Notes under the pieces: generated by a model
The model's database searches: none
What the model saw: the letters and a program-made list of their open reading frames with translations, nothing else
Told to the model about the DNA's origin: nothing
Shown here: one piece after another, positions 10,308 to 19,125 of the stretch
Position numbering within the stretch: position 1 is the first letter of the stretch
Layout: each line of letters starts with the position of its first letter
Translations under genes and position numbers: made by a program
Assembly (NCBI RefSeq): GCF_002911015.1
Contig: NZ_KZ626849.1
Location: 62,001-126,000 of the forward strand
DNA: 64,000 nucleotides
DNA from: Streptomyces populi
GTDB lineage: Bacteria; Actinomycetota; Actinomycetes; Streptomycetales; Streptomycetaceae
Direction of reading: 5' to 3'

Positions 10308-11996
10308 ATGGCCGGCAATGTCACCTCGCTCTTTCGCGGCACCGCGGCGCACAGTCCGTCGATGGCCGCACTGACGCGGGAGGGCGACGGAGCCGGTCCG
10401 GTTGACTTCTGCATCCCCTGCAACCCGTACTTCCCCACCCCCGCGATGTTCGACGAACTCGCGGGCCGGCTGCGCGAGATCATCACCTACTACCCGAGCA
10501 GCGCCGACACGATCACCAGCGAGCTGTGCTCGCTGCTCCAGCTTCCGCCGCAGTGCGTCGCGATGGGCAACGGTTCGACCGAACTCATCACCTGGATCGA
10601 CCACTTGCTGGTCCGTGAGTCCCTCGCGATACCCGTCCCCACGTTCGGCCGCTGGACCGACCAGCCGATGGAGACCGGCAAGCGGGTCGACATGTTCCCG
10701 CTCCAGGAGTCCAACGGCTTCGCGCTCGACCTCGCCGCGTACGCCAAGTTCATCCGCTCGCGCGGCACCAAGGTCGCCGTCATCTGCAACCCGAACAACC
10801 CCGACGGCGGCTTCCTGCCGCGCCAGTCGGTCATCCAGTTCATGGACGCGCTGGCCGACCTGGACCTGATCGTCATCGACGAGTCCTTCCTGGAGTTCGC
10901 CGACGCCGAGTCGGAGCCCAGCGTGGTCGAGGACGCGGTGATGAGACCCAACGTCATCGTGCTGCGCAGCCTCGGCAAGAACTTCGGCCTGCACGGCATC
11001 CGCTTCGGCTACATGGTCGCCAACCCCTCGCTGGCCGGCAAGGTCCGCTCGATGCTGCCGAAGTGGAACCTCAACTCCTTCGCGGAGACCGTGGTGTTCA
11101 TGCTCAAGAACCACGGCAAGGAGTACATGGAGAGCCTGCACATGGTCCGCCGCGACCGGCTCGACATGGCCCGCCAGCTCTCCGCGCTGCCCGGTCTGAC
11201 GATCTACCCCTCGCAGGGCAACTTCCTGTTCGTCCGTCTTCCCGTCGGCGCCGAGGGCACCGTGGTCCGGGACCGGCTGCTCACCGAGCACCGCATCCTG
11301 GTCCGCGAGTGCGGCAACAAGGTCGGTTCGTCCAGCCGCTTCCTGAGACTCGTGGTACGTCCCCAGACAGATGTGCGCCGCCTGGTGGCGGGCCTGGAGC
11401 AGGTGCTCTACGGGTCCAAGAAGGAGACCGCCGTACCCGAGCTGGGCAACGGGACCGGTTACGGCTCGGGTACGGCCATGGTGGACCGTCTCGTCGGCTC
11501 GACCAACGGGGCGGGTGTGCAGGGGCTGGCCGCGCAGGCGAACGCCTGGCCCGGACAGCCCGCCCCGGTGCCCCAGCCGGTGGCGGCCGCCGCCCCGCAG
11601 CCCAGCCTGCCCTCCGTTCCGCAGCAGCCGCGTCCCGCCGCGGCCTCGCCCTACCCGGCCCAGCAGCCCGCCCAGGCCCCGGGCTATTCCGCCCCGCAGC
11701 CCGCCTACTCCTCCCCGCAGCCCGCCAGCTGGCCGGCCGCGCCCCAGGGACCCGGCGGGATGCCGGCCCAGATGCCGCCCGCGGCCATGCAGGCCCCGGC
11801 CCAGTCGCCGGGTCTCCAGCCGGCCGCCCAGACCGGCATGCCCGGCATGGCGGGCGCGGCCTCCATGGGCGCGCAGGGCGGCCTGACGGCGGCCCAGGTC
11901 CGCGGCAGGACGCAGCCCGAGCCTCCCCCACCCCAGTCGTCGGGCAACGGCGGCTGGGGCGCCGTCGGCGCCATGCTGTACAACCAGGCCGGCTAG
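10308..11996 (+). CDS. PLP-dependent class I/II aminotransferase with a long Pro/Gln/Ala-rich tail
   Basis: 562 residues; the start ATG follows GGAGG. Residues about 30-375 form a histidinol-phosphate-aminotransferase-like domain: NPNNPDGG (161-168), the PLP-phenol Asp in VIVIDESF (191) and the Schiff-base lysine K224 in LGKNFGLHGIRFGY. The catalytic domain therefore looks intact. Residues about 380-562 are a disordered tail dominated by Pro, Gln, Ala and Gly (QPAPVPQPVAAAAPQPS...), roughly 180 residues longer than ordinary family members. The donor and acceptor are unknown; biosynthetic HisC is normally inside a his operon, which this is not. The tail may mediate protein contacts. Confidence 0.8.
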   Translation: MAGNVTSLFRGTAAHSPSMAALTREGDGAGPVDFCIPCNPYFPTPAMFDELAGRLREIITYYPSSADTITSELCSLLQLPPQCVAMGNGSTELITWIDHLLVRESLAIPVPTFGRWTDQPMETGKRVDMFPLQESNGFALDLAAYAKFIRSRGTKVAVICNPNNPDGGFLPRQSVIQFMDALADLDLIVIDESFLEFADAESEPSVVEDAVMRPNVIVLRSLGKNFGLHGIRFGYMVANPSLAGKVRSMLPKWNLNSFAETVVFMLKNHGKEYMESLHMVRRDRLDMARQLSALPGLTIYPSQGNFLFVRLPVGAEGTVVRDRLLTEHRILVRECGNKVGSSSRFLRLVVRPQTDVRRLVAGLEQVLYGSKKETAVPELGNGTGYGSGTAMVDRLVGSTNGAGVQGLAAQANAWPGQPAPVPQPVAAAAPQPSLPSVPQQPRPAAASPYPAQQPAQAPGYSAPQPAYSSPQPASWPAAPQGPGGMPAQMPPAAMQAPAQSPGLQPAAQTGMPGMAGAASMGAQGGLTAAQVRGRTQPEPPPPQSSGNGGWGAVGAMLYNQAG

Positions 11997-12368
11997 GGCC
12001 TGTCACACCACCGGGCGGTTCCCGTCCGGTCGGCCTCCCCACGGGCCGGGCGGGCTTCCCGCGTGGCCGGCCTCCCCACGGGCCGGCCGCGGGGAGCCGC
12101 CCACGACCGAAGGCGCGCACAGGGGCGGAGGTATCCCCGCCCGGCGCCCGAAGACCCTTCTCTCCGGCGCCGAGCACCCCGCGCCGGACCTCACGGCGGA
12201 GCGCCGCGCGGACCGAACCGCCGGCGTCTCCGCCTCTTTCGCGCCCCGCCCCGTCGTACCGCCGTGCGGCCGGCGGCCGGGCAACGTGTCCAACAAGGAG
12301 CTTGACGGGCTGTCACTTTGCGGAACTGACAGCCTACCGACAGCATCCGTCCCTACGGTGCCGTGTTC
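11997..12368. other. Intergenic region with a repeated GGCCTCCCCACGGGCC element
   Basis: No gene is supported here. A 19-bp sequence (CGGCCTCCCCACGGGCCGG) occurs at 12031-12049 and 12068-12086; each copy can fold and may act as a terminator for the aminotransferase. Near the right end TACGGT (12354-12359) is suitably placed to be the -10 of a leaderless transcript starting at the dioxygenase ATG. Confidence 0.5.
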
Positions 12369-13160
12369 ATGACAGACACCCCCACGAAAGACACGCCGGA
12401 GACCCCTGTCGGGCGCCGGACCGTACTGATCGCCACGGGCGCCTCCGCCGCGGCACTGGCCGTGGCCGCCACGGCCCCCGTCGCCCCCTCCCCGTCCCTC
12501 GCCACCGGCGCCGACCTCGCCGCCGCGGCCCCCGCCGCCGCGGCCGTCTGCACCCTCACCAAGGAGATGACCGAAGGCCCCTACTACCTCGACGGCCAGC
12601 TCGTCCGCTCCGACATCACCGAGGGCAAGGCAGGCGCCCCCCTCAAGCTGGCCCTCACCGTCGTCGACGACTCCACCTGCGCGGCGATCGGCAACGCCCT
12701 CGTGGAGATCTGGCACTGCGACGCGCTCGGCGAGTACTCCGGCTTCGTCGGCAACAACGGCCACAGCGAGCCGGACGACGGCACGTTCCTGCGCGGCGGC
12801 GTGCTGACCGACGCGTCCGGCGTCGCGAACATCACCACCCTCTACCCCGGCTGGTACCGGGGCCGCTGCGTGCACATCCACGTCAAGGTGCACACCGGCG
12901 TCACCCTCACCTCCGACGGCTCCTTCACCGGCGGCCGGGAACTCCACACCGGCCAGCTCTTCTTCAACGAGACGATCACCACGGCGATGGCCAAGGTGTC
13001 CCCGTACTCCACCAACAAGGTCACCCGCACCACCCTCGCCCAGGACTCCATCTACGACGACGGAGGCGCCTCCTCGGGCCTCCTGACCCTGACGGCCCTC
13101 GGCAGCACCACCTCCGCCGGCTACACCGGCACCCTGACGCTCGGCGTCGAGACGAGCTGA
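12369..13160 (+). CDS. Tat-exported intradiol ring-cleavage dioxygenase-like protein
   Basis: 263 residues from ATG 12369; a GTG six bases upstream is the alternative. No Shine-Dalgarno is visible. The N-terminus has a twin-arginine motif (GRRTVLIATGASAAALAVAA). The catalytic fold shows the intradiol signature: TEGPYYLD, IWHCDALGEYSGF, then YPGWYRGRCVHIHVKV, which carries a Tyr and two His iron ligands. Cytoplasmic family members cleave catechols (protocatechuate 3,4-dioxygenase); exported Streptomyces relatives act on lignin- or plant-derived catechols outside the cell. The neighbouring secreted galactosidase fits a plant-biomass theme. The substrate is inferred. Confidence 0.85.
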   Translation: MTDTPTKDTPETPVGRRTVLIATGASAAALAVAATAPVAPSPSLATGADLAAAAPAAAAVCTLTKEMTEGPYYLDGQLVRSDITEGKAGAPLKLALTVVDDSTCAAIGNALVEIWHCDALGEYSGFVGNNGHSEPDDGTFLRGGVLTDASGVANITTLYPGWYRGRCVHIHVKVHTGVTLTSDGSFTGGRELHTGQLFFNETITTAMAKVSPYSTNKVTRTTLAQDSIYDDGGASSGLLTLTALGSTTSAGYTGTLTLGVETS

Positions 13161-13367
13161 TCCCGTCCTTCCCCCCACGGAGACCGGGGCGGTCCGCGAA
13201 CCCGCGGGCCGCTCCGGTCGCGCCCATACCGGGTAATCCCTCGCGCCGAGATCGTCATACGACCATCGAATGACCTGCCCATGTGGACAATGGCCGCACC
13301 TTCCCCCACGTCCCGGGCTCGGACCGGACGGGGGGAGCCCTCGTCGCCGTCCCCCGGGAGAACCCGC

Positions 13368-16334
13368 ATGGTGTTGAGCAGACGTACCTTCAGCGCATTC
13401 GCCGGCACCGCCGCCCTCGGCCTCTCCCTGAGCGGCAACGGGAGCGACGAGGCGTGCGCGGCCGGAAGGGCGCCCCTCGCACCCACCGGGCCCGCACCCG
13501 CGCCGCCCTCCGCCGACGGCAGGAAGCACACGGTCGGCTTCGACCGCTACTCGATGCTGATCGACGGCAGACGCCTGGTGATCTGGTCGGGCGAGTTCCA
13601 CCCGTTCCGGCTGCCGAGCCCCTCCCTGTGGCGGGACGTCCTACAGAAGATGCGCGCGCACGGCTACAACGCCGTCAGCATCTACGTCGCGTGGAACTAC
13701 CACTCCCCCGCACCCGGGCAGTACGACTTCACCGGGGTCCGCGACCTCGACCTGTTCCTGCGCACCGCCGCCGAGACCGGGCTGTACGTCATCCTGCGCC
13801 CCGGCCCGTACATCAACGCCGAGGTCGACGCGGGCGGCTTCCCCGGCTGGCTGACGGCCACTCCGGGGACGGCCCGCACCTCCGACCCCACCTATCTGAA
13901 GCACGTCGACCAGTGGCTGACCGCCGTCGACCGCATCGCCGTCCGCCACCTCCACACCGACGGCGGCGGCACGATCGTCCTGTACCAGCTGGAGAACGAG
14001 TACGACAACCACGTGACCGAGGCCGCGGGCCGCGACTACATGGCGCACCTGTACGCCAAGGTGCGCGCCGACGGCATCGACGTCCCCCTCTTCCACAACG
14101 ACAAGGGCAGGAACGGGCACTGGGTCCCCGGCAGCTTCGACACCGGCGGTGAGCGCGGGCGTTACCTCTACGGCTTCGACGGCTATCCCTCGCCCTTCAG
14201 AACACCGCCGGACTGGGGGCACTTCGGCCCCGGCGGCATCACGGGCGGCTCGACCGCCAGCCCGGACACCCCGGGGTTCATCCCCGAGTTCGGGGGCGGC
14301 TGGTTCGATCCCTGGGGCGGAGCGGAGTTCGACGGCCTCGGCTACGCCGAGTCCCGCCGCACCCGGGACGCGGCCTACGAGCGGCGCTTCTACCTCACCA
14401 ACCTCGCCAACGGCATCACGGTCCACAACGTCTACATGACCTTCGGCGGCACCTCCTGGGGCTGGCTGCCGGCGCCGATCGTCTACACGTCGTACGACTA
14501 CGGGGCCGCCATCGACGAGGCGCGGCAGCCGACCGGCAAGCTCGTCCCGATGCGGCAGATCGGCCGGCTGCTGCAATCGGTGCCCGACCTGGCCAAACTC
14601 GACCGCGCCGACCCGCCCCCCGGCGAGGGCACGCAGGCGGGCCCCGGCATCAAGGCGTACCACCTGGTCAATCCCGACACCGGGGCGCGCTTCCAGGTGC
14701 TGCGCAACGACACGCCCGCCGAGGCCGTCGCCACCGCGACGCTCGGCGGAGCGGGCGTCGCGGTGCCGGTGCCGGGCCTCGACGCGCGGCTGCTCGCCGC
14801 CGGGATCGCCCTGGGGCGGCGCAGGCTGAACCGGTCCACCGCCCAGCCGATGCTGTGGCTGACCGCCGGACGGCAGGACATCGCCGTGTTCACGGGCCGG
14901 GCGGGCGAGTCGACCAGCACCTGGCTGGAGGCCACGAGCGAGCCCAGGGTCACCGTGCTGGACGGGGAGGCCGAACACGGCTACGAGGACGGGGTCCTGC
15001 GCGTCGACGCCGTGCTCGGCGGCATCACCCGGGTCCGGGTGGAGGACGGCGGGGTCGCGGCGCCCCTCCTGCTGCTGCTCGCCGACGACGAGAGCTCCCG
15101 CCTGCTGTGGCGCCACGACACCCCCTCGGGTCCGGTGCTGGTACGCGGCCCCGCGCTGCTGCGCACGGCCGTCCTGCGCGGCCCGGCCGCGCACCTCACC
15201 GGCGACACGACGGGGGCGGCGGACCTGGAGGTGTGGGGGCCGCGCGGGATGAGCGAACTCGTCTGGAACGGCCGCGCCTCGAAGTGTCACGTCACCGCTT
15301 CCGGGAGCCTGCGGGCCGAGCGGCCGCTGGCCGGCCCGGGCCCGGTGCGGCTGCCCGCCCTGACCGGCTGGCGCCGGGCCGAGGGCGATCCCGAGTCGGC
15401 CGCCGACCACGACGACTCCGCGTGGCGGGTGACCGACAGGACGACCTCGTACAGCGTCACACCGGTACCCGCCGGACAGCCCGTGCTGTTCGCCGACGAC
15501 TACGGCTTCCACTACGGGGACGTCTGGTACCGGGGGCACTTCGCGGACGCGGGTGGCGCGGACTCCGTGTCCCTGTCCTACGTCGCGGGCACCCAGGGGC
15601 TGTTGATGGCCTGGCTGGACGGTGAGCCGCTGGGCACCCACCGGATGCCGGTGCCGGACAAGAAGACCGTGCGCAAGGGGACCTGGACGGCCACCGCCAC
15701 CTTCCCCCTCCGGCCGCGCGAGGGGCGCTCCCACGTGCTGTCCGTCCTGGTCCGGCCGATGCAGCGCGACGAGGACGGCAGGGCCGACGACACGCACAAG
15801 GCGGCCCGGGGCCTGACGGCCGTCACCTTCACCGGGGCCGCTCCGGCGGTCCGCTGGCGCATCCGGGGCGCGGCGGCCCCCGACCCGGTGCGCGGACCGC
15901 TCAACACCGGTGGTCTGCACGGGGAGCGGCACGGCTGGCATCTGCCGGGCTTCGCGGACGACGGCTGGAGACCGGCCGCGTTCCCGCGCGCCGAGCGGCG
16001 CCAGGGGGTCACCTGGTACCGCACCGGCTTCCGGCTCGCCGTGGACGGCGGGACGGACGCGTCGATCGGGCTCACCCTCACGGACGATCCGGCCCGCGCC
16101 TACCGCGTCCAGATCTTCCTGAACGGCTGGAACATGGGCCAGTACATCAACGACGTGGGCCCGCAGCACACGTTCGTCCTGCCCAACGGGGTGCTGCGCA
16201 CACGGGGGCACAACACACTGGCCCTCGCGGTGCTGTCCGACGGGACCACGCCGTCGGGACCCGGGCGGGTGGAACTGACGCTGCTGGGCAGCGCGGCCGG
16301 AGGAGTACCGGTGGCCCCGGTCCCCTCCCCCTAA
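13368..16334 (+). CDS. Secreted GH35 beta-galactosidase, multidomain
   Basis: 988 residues from ATG 13368 (MVLSRRTFSAFAGTAALGL...), a Tat-type signal with a twin Arg. The GH35 barrel occupies about 50-380 of the mature chain: SGEFHPFRLPSPSLW, PGPYINAEVDAGGFPGWL, the acid/base Glu in YQLENEYDNH and the nucleophile Glu in FIPEFGGGWFDPWGG. Beta-rich domains and jelly-roll (galactose-binding-like) modules follow (QGVTWYRTGFRL, IFLNGWNMGQYINDVGPQ). It should release terminal galactose from galactan or arabinogalactan outside the cell. The TAA stop is formed by the end of the inverted-repeat element at 16331-16498, so the C-terminus may have been altered by an insertion. Confidence 0.9.
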   Translation: MVLSRRTFSAFAGTAALGLSLSGNGSDEACAAGRAPLAPTGPAPAPPSADGRKHTVGFDRYSMLIDGRRLVIWSGEFHPFRLPSPSLWRDVLQKMRAHGYNAVSIYVAWNYHSPAPGQYDFTGVRDLDLFLRTAAETGLYVILRPGPYINAEVDAGGFPGWLTATPGTARTSDPTYLKHVDQWLTAVDRIAVRHLHTDGGGTIVLYQLENEYDNHVTEAAGRDYMAHLYAKVRADGIDVPLFHNDKGRNGHWVPGSFDTGGERGRYLYGFDGYPSPFRTPPDWGHFGPGGITGGSTASPDTPGFIPEFGGGWFDPWGGAEFDGLGYAESRRTRDAAYERRFYLTNLANGITVHNVYMTFGGTSWGWLPAPIVYTSYDYGAAIDEARQPTGKLVPMRQIGRLLQSVPDLAKLDRADPPPGEGTQAGPGIKAYHLVNPDTGARFQVLRNDTPAEAVATATLGGAGVAVPVPGLDARLLAAGIALGRRRLNRSTAQPMLWLTAGRQDIAVFTGRAGESTSTWLEATSEPRVTVLDGEAEHGYEDGVLRVDAVLGGITRVRVEDGGVAAPLLLLLADDESSRLLWRHDTPSGPVLVRGPALLRTAVLRGPAAHLTGDTTGAADLEVWGPRGMSELVWNGRASKCHVTASGSLRAERPLAGPGPVRLPALTGWRRAEGDPESAADHDDSAWRVTDRTTSYSVTPVPAGQPVLFADDYGFHYGDVWYRGHFADAGGADSVSLSYVAGTQGLLMAWLDGEPLGTHRMPVPDKKTVRKGTWTATATFPLRPREGRSHVLSVLVRPMQRDEDGRADDTHKAARGLTAVTFTGAAPAVRWRIRGAAAPDPVRGPLNTGGLHGERHGWHLPGFADDGWRPAAFPRAERRQGVTWYRTGFRLAVDGGTDASIGLTLTDDPARAYRVQIFLNGWNMGQYINDVGPQHTFVLPNGVLRTRGHNTLALAVLSDGTTPSGPGRVELTLLGSAAGGVPVAPVPSP

Positions 16335-16498
16335 GGGCTGTCCCGTAATCCCCGGCGGGCGCACGACGACAGCTACGGCACCTCGCCGCGTTGTCGGATC
16401 GCCCGAATACGCCCAGTATGAGGACGACCCTCCGCCTTGCGATGCACCGCATCTGACGCCGCGCGCTGATCCACCGGGGATTACGGGACAGCCCTTAG
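16331..16498. mobile_element. 168-bp MITE-like element with 25-bp perfect terminal inverted repeats
   Basis: CTAAGGGCTGTCCCGTAATC (and five further bases) at 16331-16355 is exactly repeated in inverse orientation at 16474-16498. The ends are CTAA and TTAG, consistent with a TA-containing target duplication as in IS5/IS630-type insertions. The 118-bp interior holds only a 12-codon open frame (ATGAGGACG...) and no transposase. The left end supplies the TAA of the galactosidase gene. It sits between convergent genes and would also fold into a very stable bidirectional terminator. I recall similar sequences scattered in Streptomyces genomes, but could not search. Confidence 0.7.
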
Positions 16499-16512
16499 GA
16501 CGTGCTTCGGAA

Positions 16513-16545
16513 GTCCCGCCCCGCCCTGTCCCCGCGGGGCGGGAC
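16513..16545 (-). terminator. 11-bp hairpin after the arabinofuranosidase gene
   Basis: GTCCCGCCCCG (16513-16523) and CGGGGCGGGAC (16535-16545) pair perfectly, 6 bases beyond the minus-strand stop at 16551. This is the likely end of the arabinan operon. Confidence 0.75.
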
Positions 16546-16550
16546 GGGTC

Positions 16551-18053
16551 CTACACCAGCCGGATCATGTTCCAGGACAGCGGCTCCAGGACGGCGGTGA
16601 GCGTGCCGTCCCGGAGCACGGTCCCCTCGACCGGGTGCGGGGTGACCCGGTCCGGGTCGTGCAGGCTGTTGACGGCGTCCGGATCGGCGTCGGCGAGCGC
16701 GCTGTGCTCGAGGACCGCCGTCAGGCCCGTCCGGCCCAGGGCGGCCTCCAGCGGCAGCGCCTCGGTCCGGCTGCGGTTGACGGCGAAGACGGTGACCGAG
16801 CCGTCCTCGGCGCGTACCGCGGTGGCGTGCAGCAGGTCCGCCTCGCCGTACTTGCGGGTCGTGTACGTCGGCGAGTCCACCCGGACGTCGAGGACCTGCC
16901 CCCGCCCGTGCGCCGAGGCCTGTGCGAACGGGTGGAACGTCGTCTGCCGCCAGGCCGGGCCGCCGGGTTCGGTCATGATCGGCGCGATGACGTTGACGAG
17001 CTGGGCGAGGCAGGCGACGGCCACCCGGTCCGCGTGCCGCAGCAGCGCGATGAGGAGCGAGCCGAACACGACCGCGTCCGTGACGGTGTAGACGTCCTCC
17101 AGCAGGCGCGGGGCCTCCTGCCAGTCCTCGACCGGGTGCGGGTTCGGCCTGCTCTGGTACCAGACGTTCCACTCGTCGAAGGAGAGGTTGATCCTCTTCG
17201 TGGACTTCAGCCGGGCGCCCACGTGGTCGCAGGTGGCGACCACGTTCTCGATGAACGACTCCATGTCGACGGCGGAGGCGAGGAACGAGTCCCGGTCGCC
17301 GTCGGTCTCCTCGTAGTAGGCGTGCAGGGAGATGTGGTCGACGAGGTCGTACGTCTCGGCCAGGACCGTCGCCTCCCACTCGGCGAAGGTCGCCATGCCC
17401 TGTCCGGACGAACCGCACGCGACGAGTTCGAGGCCGGGATCGATCTGCCGCATCGCGCGGGCGGTCTCGGCGGCGAGGCGGCCGTACTCCCCGGCGGTCT
17501 TGTGGCCGGTCTGCCAGGGGCCGTCCATCTCGTTGCCGAGGCACCACAGTCCGATGCCGAAGGGGTCCTTGTCTCCGTGCGCGATCCGTTGCTCGGAACG
17601 GGCGGTCCCCGAGGGGTGGTTGGCGTACTCCTGGAGCGCCAGCGCCTCGGCGACCCCGCGCGTGCCGAGGTTGAGGGCCATCATCGGCTCGGCCCGCGGG
17701 CCGATCTTCCGCACGAAGCCGATGAACTCGCTGAGCCCGAAGCGGTTGGACTCGGTGGAGCGCCAGGCGAGGTCCAGCCGGCGGGGCCGCTCCTCGGCGG
17801 GGCCCACCGAGTCCTCCCAGTCGTAGCCGGAGACGAAGTTGCCGCCGGGGTAGCGGACGACCGTGACACCGAGCTCGCGGACGAGTTCCAGCACGTCGGT
17901 GCGCAGGCCCTCGGCGTCGGCCGAGGGATGGTCCGGTTCGAAGACGCCGGTGTAGACGCAGCGGCCGAGGTGCTCGACGAAGGAACCGAAGAGACGGGGG
18001 TCGGCCTCGCCGATGGTGAAGGCGGGGTCGAGGGCGAAACGGGCGGTGCGCAT
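16551..18053 (-). CDS. GH51 alpha-L-arabinofuranosidase
   Basis: 500 residues, typical for GH51. No signal peptide is evident (MRTARFALDPAFTIGEADPRLFGSFVEHLGR), so it probably acts in the cytoplasm on imported arabino-oligosaccharides. The catalytic acid/base is the Glu in CLGNEMDGPW and the nucleophile the Glu in LSFDEWNVWYQ. VVRYPGGNFVSGYDW is a conserved substrate-pocket motif. It is the last gene of the operon: the secreted GH43 arabinanase makes oligomers, the upstream ABC components import them, and this enzyme releases arabinose. The gap to GH43 is 90 bases. Confidence 0.92.
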   Translation of the reverse strand: MRTARFALDPAFTIGEADPRLFGSFVEHLGRCVYTGVFEPDHPSADAEGLRTDVLELVRELGVTVVRYPGGNFVSGYDWEDSVGPAEERPRRLDLAWRSTESNRFGLSEFIGFVRKIGPRAEPMMALNLGTRGVAEALALQEYANHPSGTARSEQRIAHGDKDPFGIGLWCLGNEMDGPWQTGHKTAGEYGRLAAETARAMRQIDPGLELVACGSSGQGMATFAEWEATVLAETYDLVDHISLHAYYEETDGDRDSFLASAVDMESFIENVVATCDHVGARLKSTKRINLSFDEWNVWYQSRPNPHPVEDWQEAPRLLEDVYTVTDAVVFGSLLIALLRHADRVAVACLAQLVNVIAPIMTEPGGPAWRQTTFHPFAQASAHGRGQVLDVRVDSPTYTTRKYGEADLLHATAVRAEDGSVTVFAVNRSRTEALPLEAALGRTGLTAVLEHSALADADPDAVNSLHDPDRVTPHPVEGTVLRDGTLTAVLEPLSWNMIRLV

Positions 18054-18143
18054 GGTGTCCTTTCGGGGCGCCTGGGGGGTGGAGGAGTACGGGCGGGTCC
18101 GTCGCGCGAACGGGCGGGCACGGGGCAGGCGCGGCTGCGGGGG

Positions 18144-19109
18144 CTAGCGCAGGCTCGGCCAGCCGTCCGCGTTCCAGGTCAGCCTGTTCAGGCCCAGCTT
18201 GGGCATGCCGTTGTCGTCCGCGTCGTAGTAGTGGTACGCCAGCCAGTCCTGGCCGCGGTCCCGGAAGACCGACTCGCCGCCGGGGCCGGCGTAGCGGCCG
18301 TGCCCGGCCAGCAGGAGGTCACCGCCGCCTTCGAGCATGGGTCTGCCGGTGCTGTCCGTGTAGGGGCCGGTGACGGACGTCGACCGGCCCACCCGGATCC
18401 TGTACGTGGAGTTCACGCCCGCGCAGCACGCGTCGTAGGAGGCGAAGAGGTAGAAGTGGCGGCCGTGCCGGACGACGTAGGGGCCCTCGACCGCGTACGG
18501 GGCGTCCGGGCGGGTCGCCAGGTGGTGCACGGGGGCGCCCGCTCGGGCCTTGCCGGTTTCCGGGTCCAGTTCGACCATGCGGATGCCCGTCCAGTACGAG
18601 CCGAACGTCATCCACAGCCGGCCGTCGGCGCGGATCACGGCCGGGTCGATGGCGTTCCAGGTGTCGGTGGTGTCCGAGGTGAGGACCTTGCCGTGGTCGG
18701 TCCAGGTGCCGGGCAGACCGCTCCGGGAGGTGGCGACGCCGATCGCGGAGTGGTTGGTGCCCCAGGAGGAGACGGCGTAGTAGAGCCAGTACCGGCCCGC
18801 GCGGTGGGAGATGTCCGGGGCCCAGGGGTCGCCGGTGGGGTTGTACTCGTACCACCAGCTCGGGGGCGCGGCGAAGGCGTCGCCCGCGTCCTCCCACCGG
18901 ACCCGGTCCTTCGAGAGGCGGGCGCCGATCACCCCGCCGGTCGAATAGGCCACGTAGCCGCCGGACCCGAGACGGACGACCGTGGGGTCGTGGATGACCT
19001 GCTGTCCGGTGAGGGGCTCCGGGTCGGGGTACTCCGCGGCCCGCGCGGTGGCGGGCAGGAGGGCGAGGGCCGCGGCGGCCAGGACCGCCACGGATCTGGG
19101 GAACTTCAC
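18144..19109 (-). CDS. Secreted GH43 endo-1,5-alpha-L-arabinanase
   Basis: 321 residues from GTG 19109, which has GAGGAGG about 8 bases upstream. An earlier in-frame start at 19157 would overlap the permease by 32 bp and spoil the signal peptide. VKFPRSVAVLAAAALALLPATARA is a Sec-type signal. The GH43 five-bladed propeller follows, with the base Asp in VIHDPTVVRLG, the pKa-modulating Asp in NAIDPAVI and the acid Glu in YAVEGPYVV. DACCAGVNSTYRI resembles the family's metal/His region. It should cut arabinan backbones outside the cell for import by the operon's transporter. Confidence 0.9.
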   Translation of the reverse strand: MKFPRSVAVLAAAALALLPATARAAEYPDPEPLTGQQVIHDPTVVRLGSGGYVAYSTGGVIGARLSKDRVRWEDAGDAFAAPPSWWYEYNPTGDPWAPDISHRAGRYWLYYAVSSWGTNHSAIGVATSRSGLPGTWTDHGKVLTSDTTDTWNAIDPAVIRADGRLWMTFGSYWTGIRMVELDPETGKARAGAPVHHLATRPDAPYAVEGPYVVRHGRHFYLFASYDACCAGVNSTYRIRVGRSTSVTGPYTDSTGRPMLEGGGDLLLAGHGRYAGPGGESVFRDRGQDWLAYHYYDADDNGMPKLGLNRLTWNADGWPSLR

Positions 19110-19125
19110 TCGGCGACCTCCTCGG

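Noticed and set aside
13641..16364. 907-codon minus-strand frame over the GH35 gene
   Set aside because: Shadow of a gene with intact catalytic motifs.
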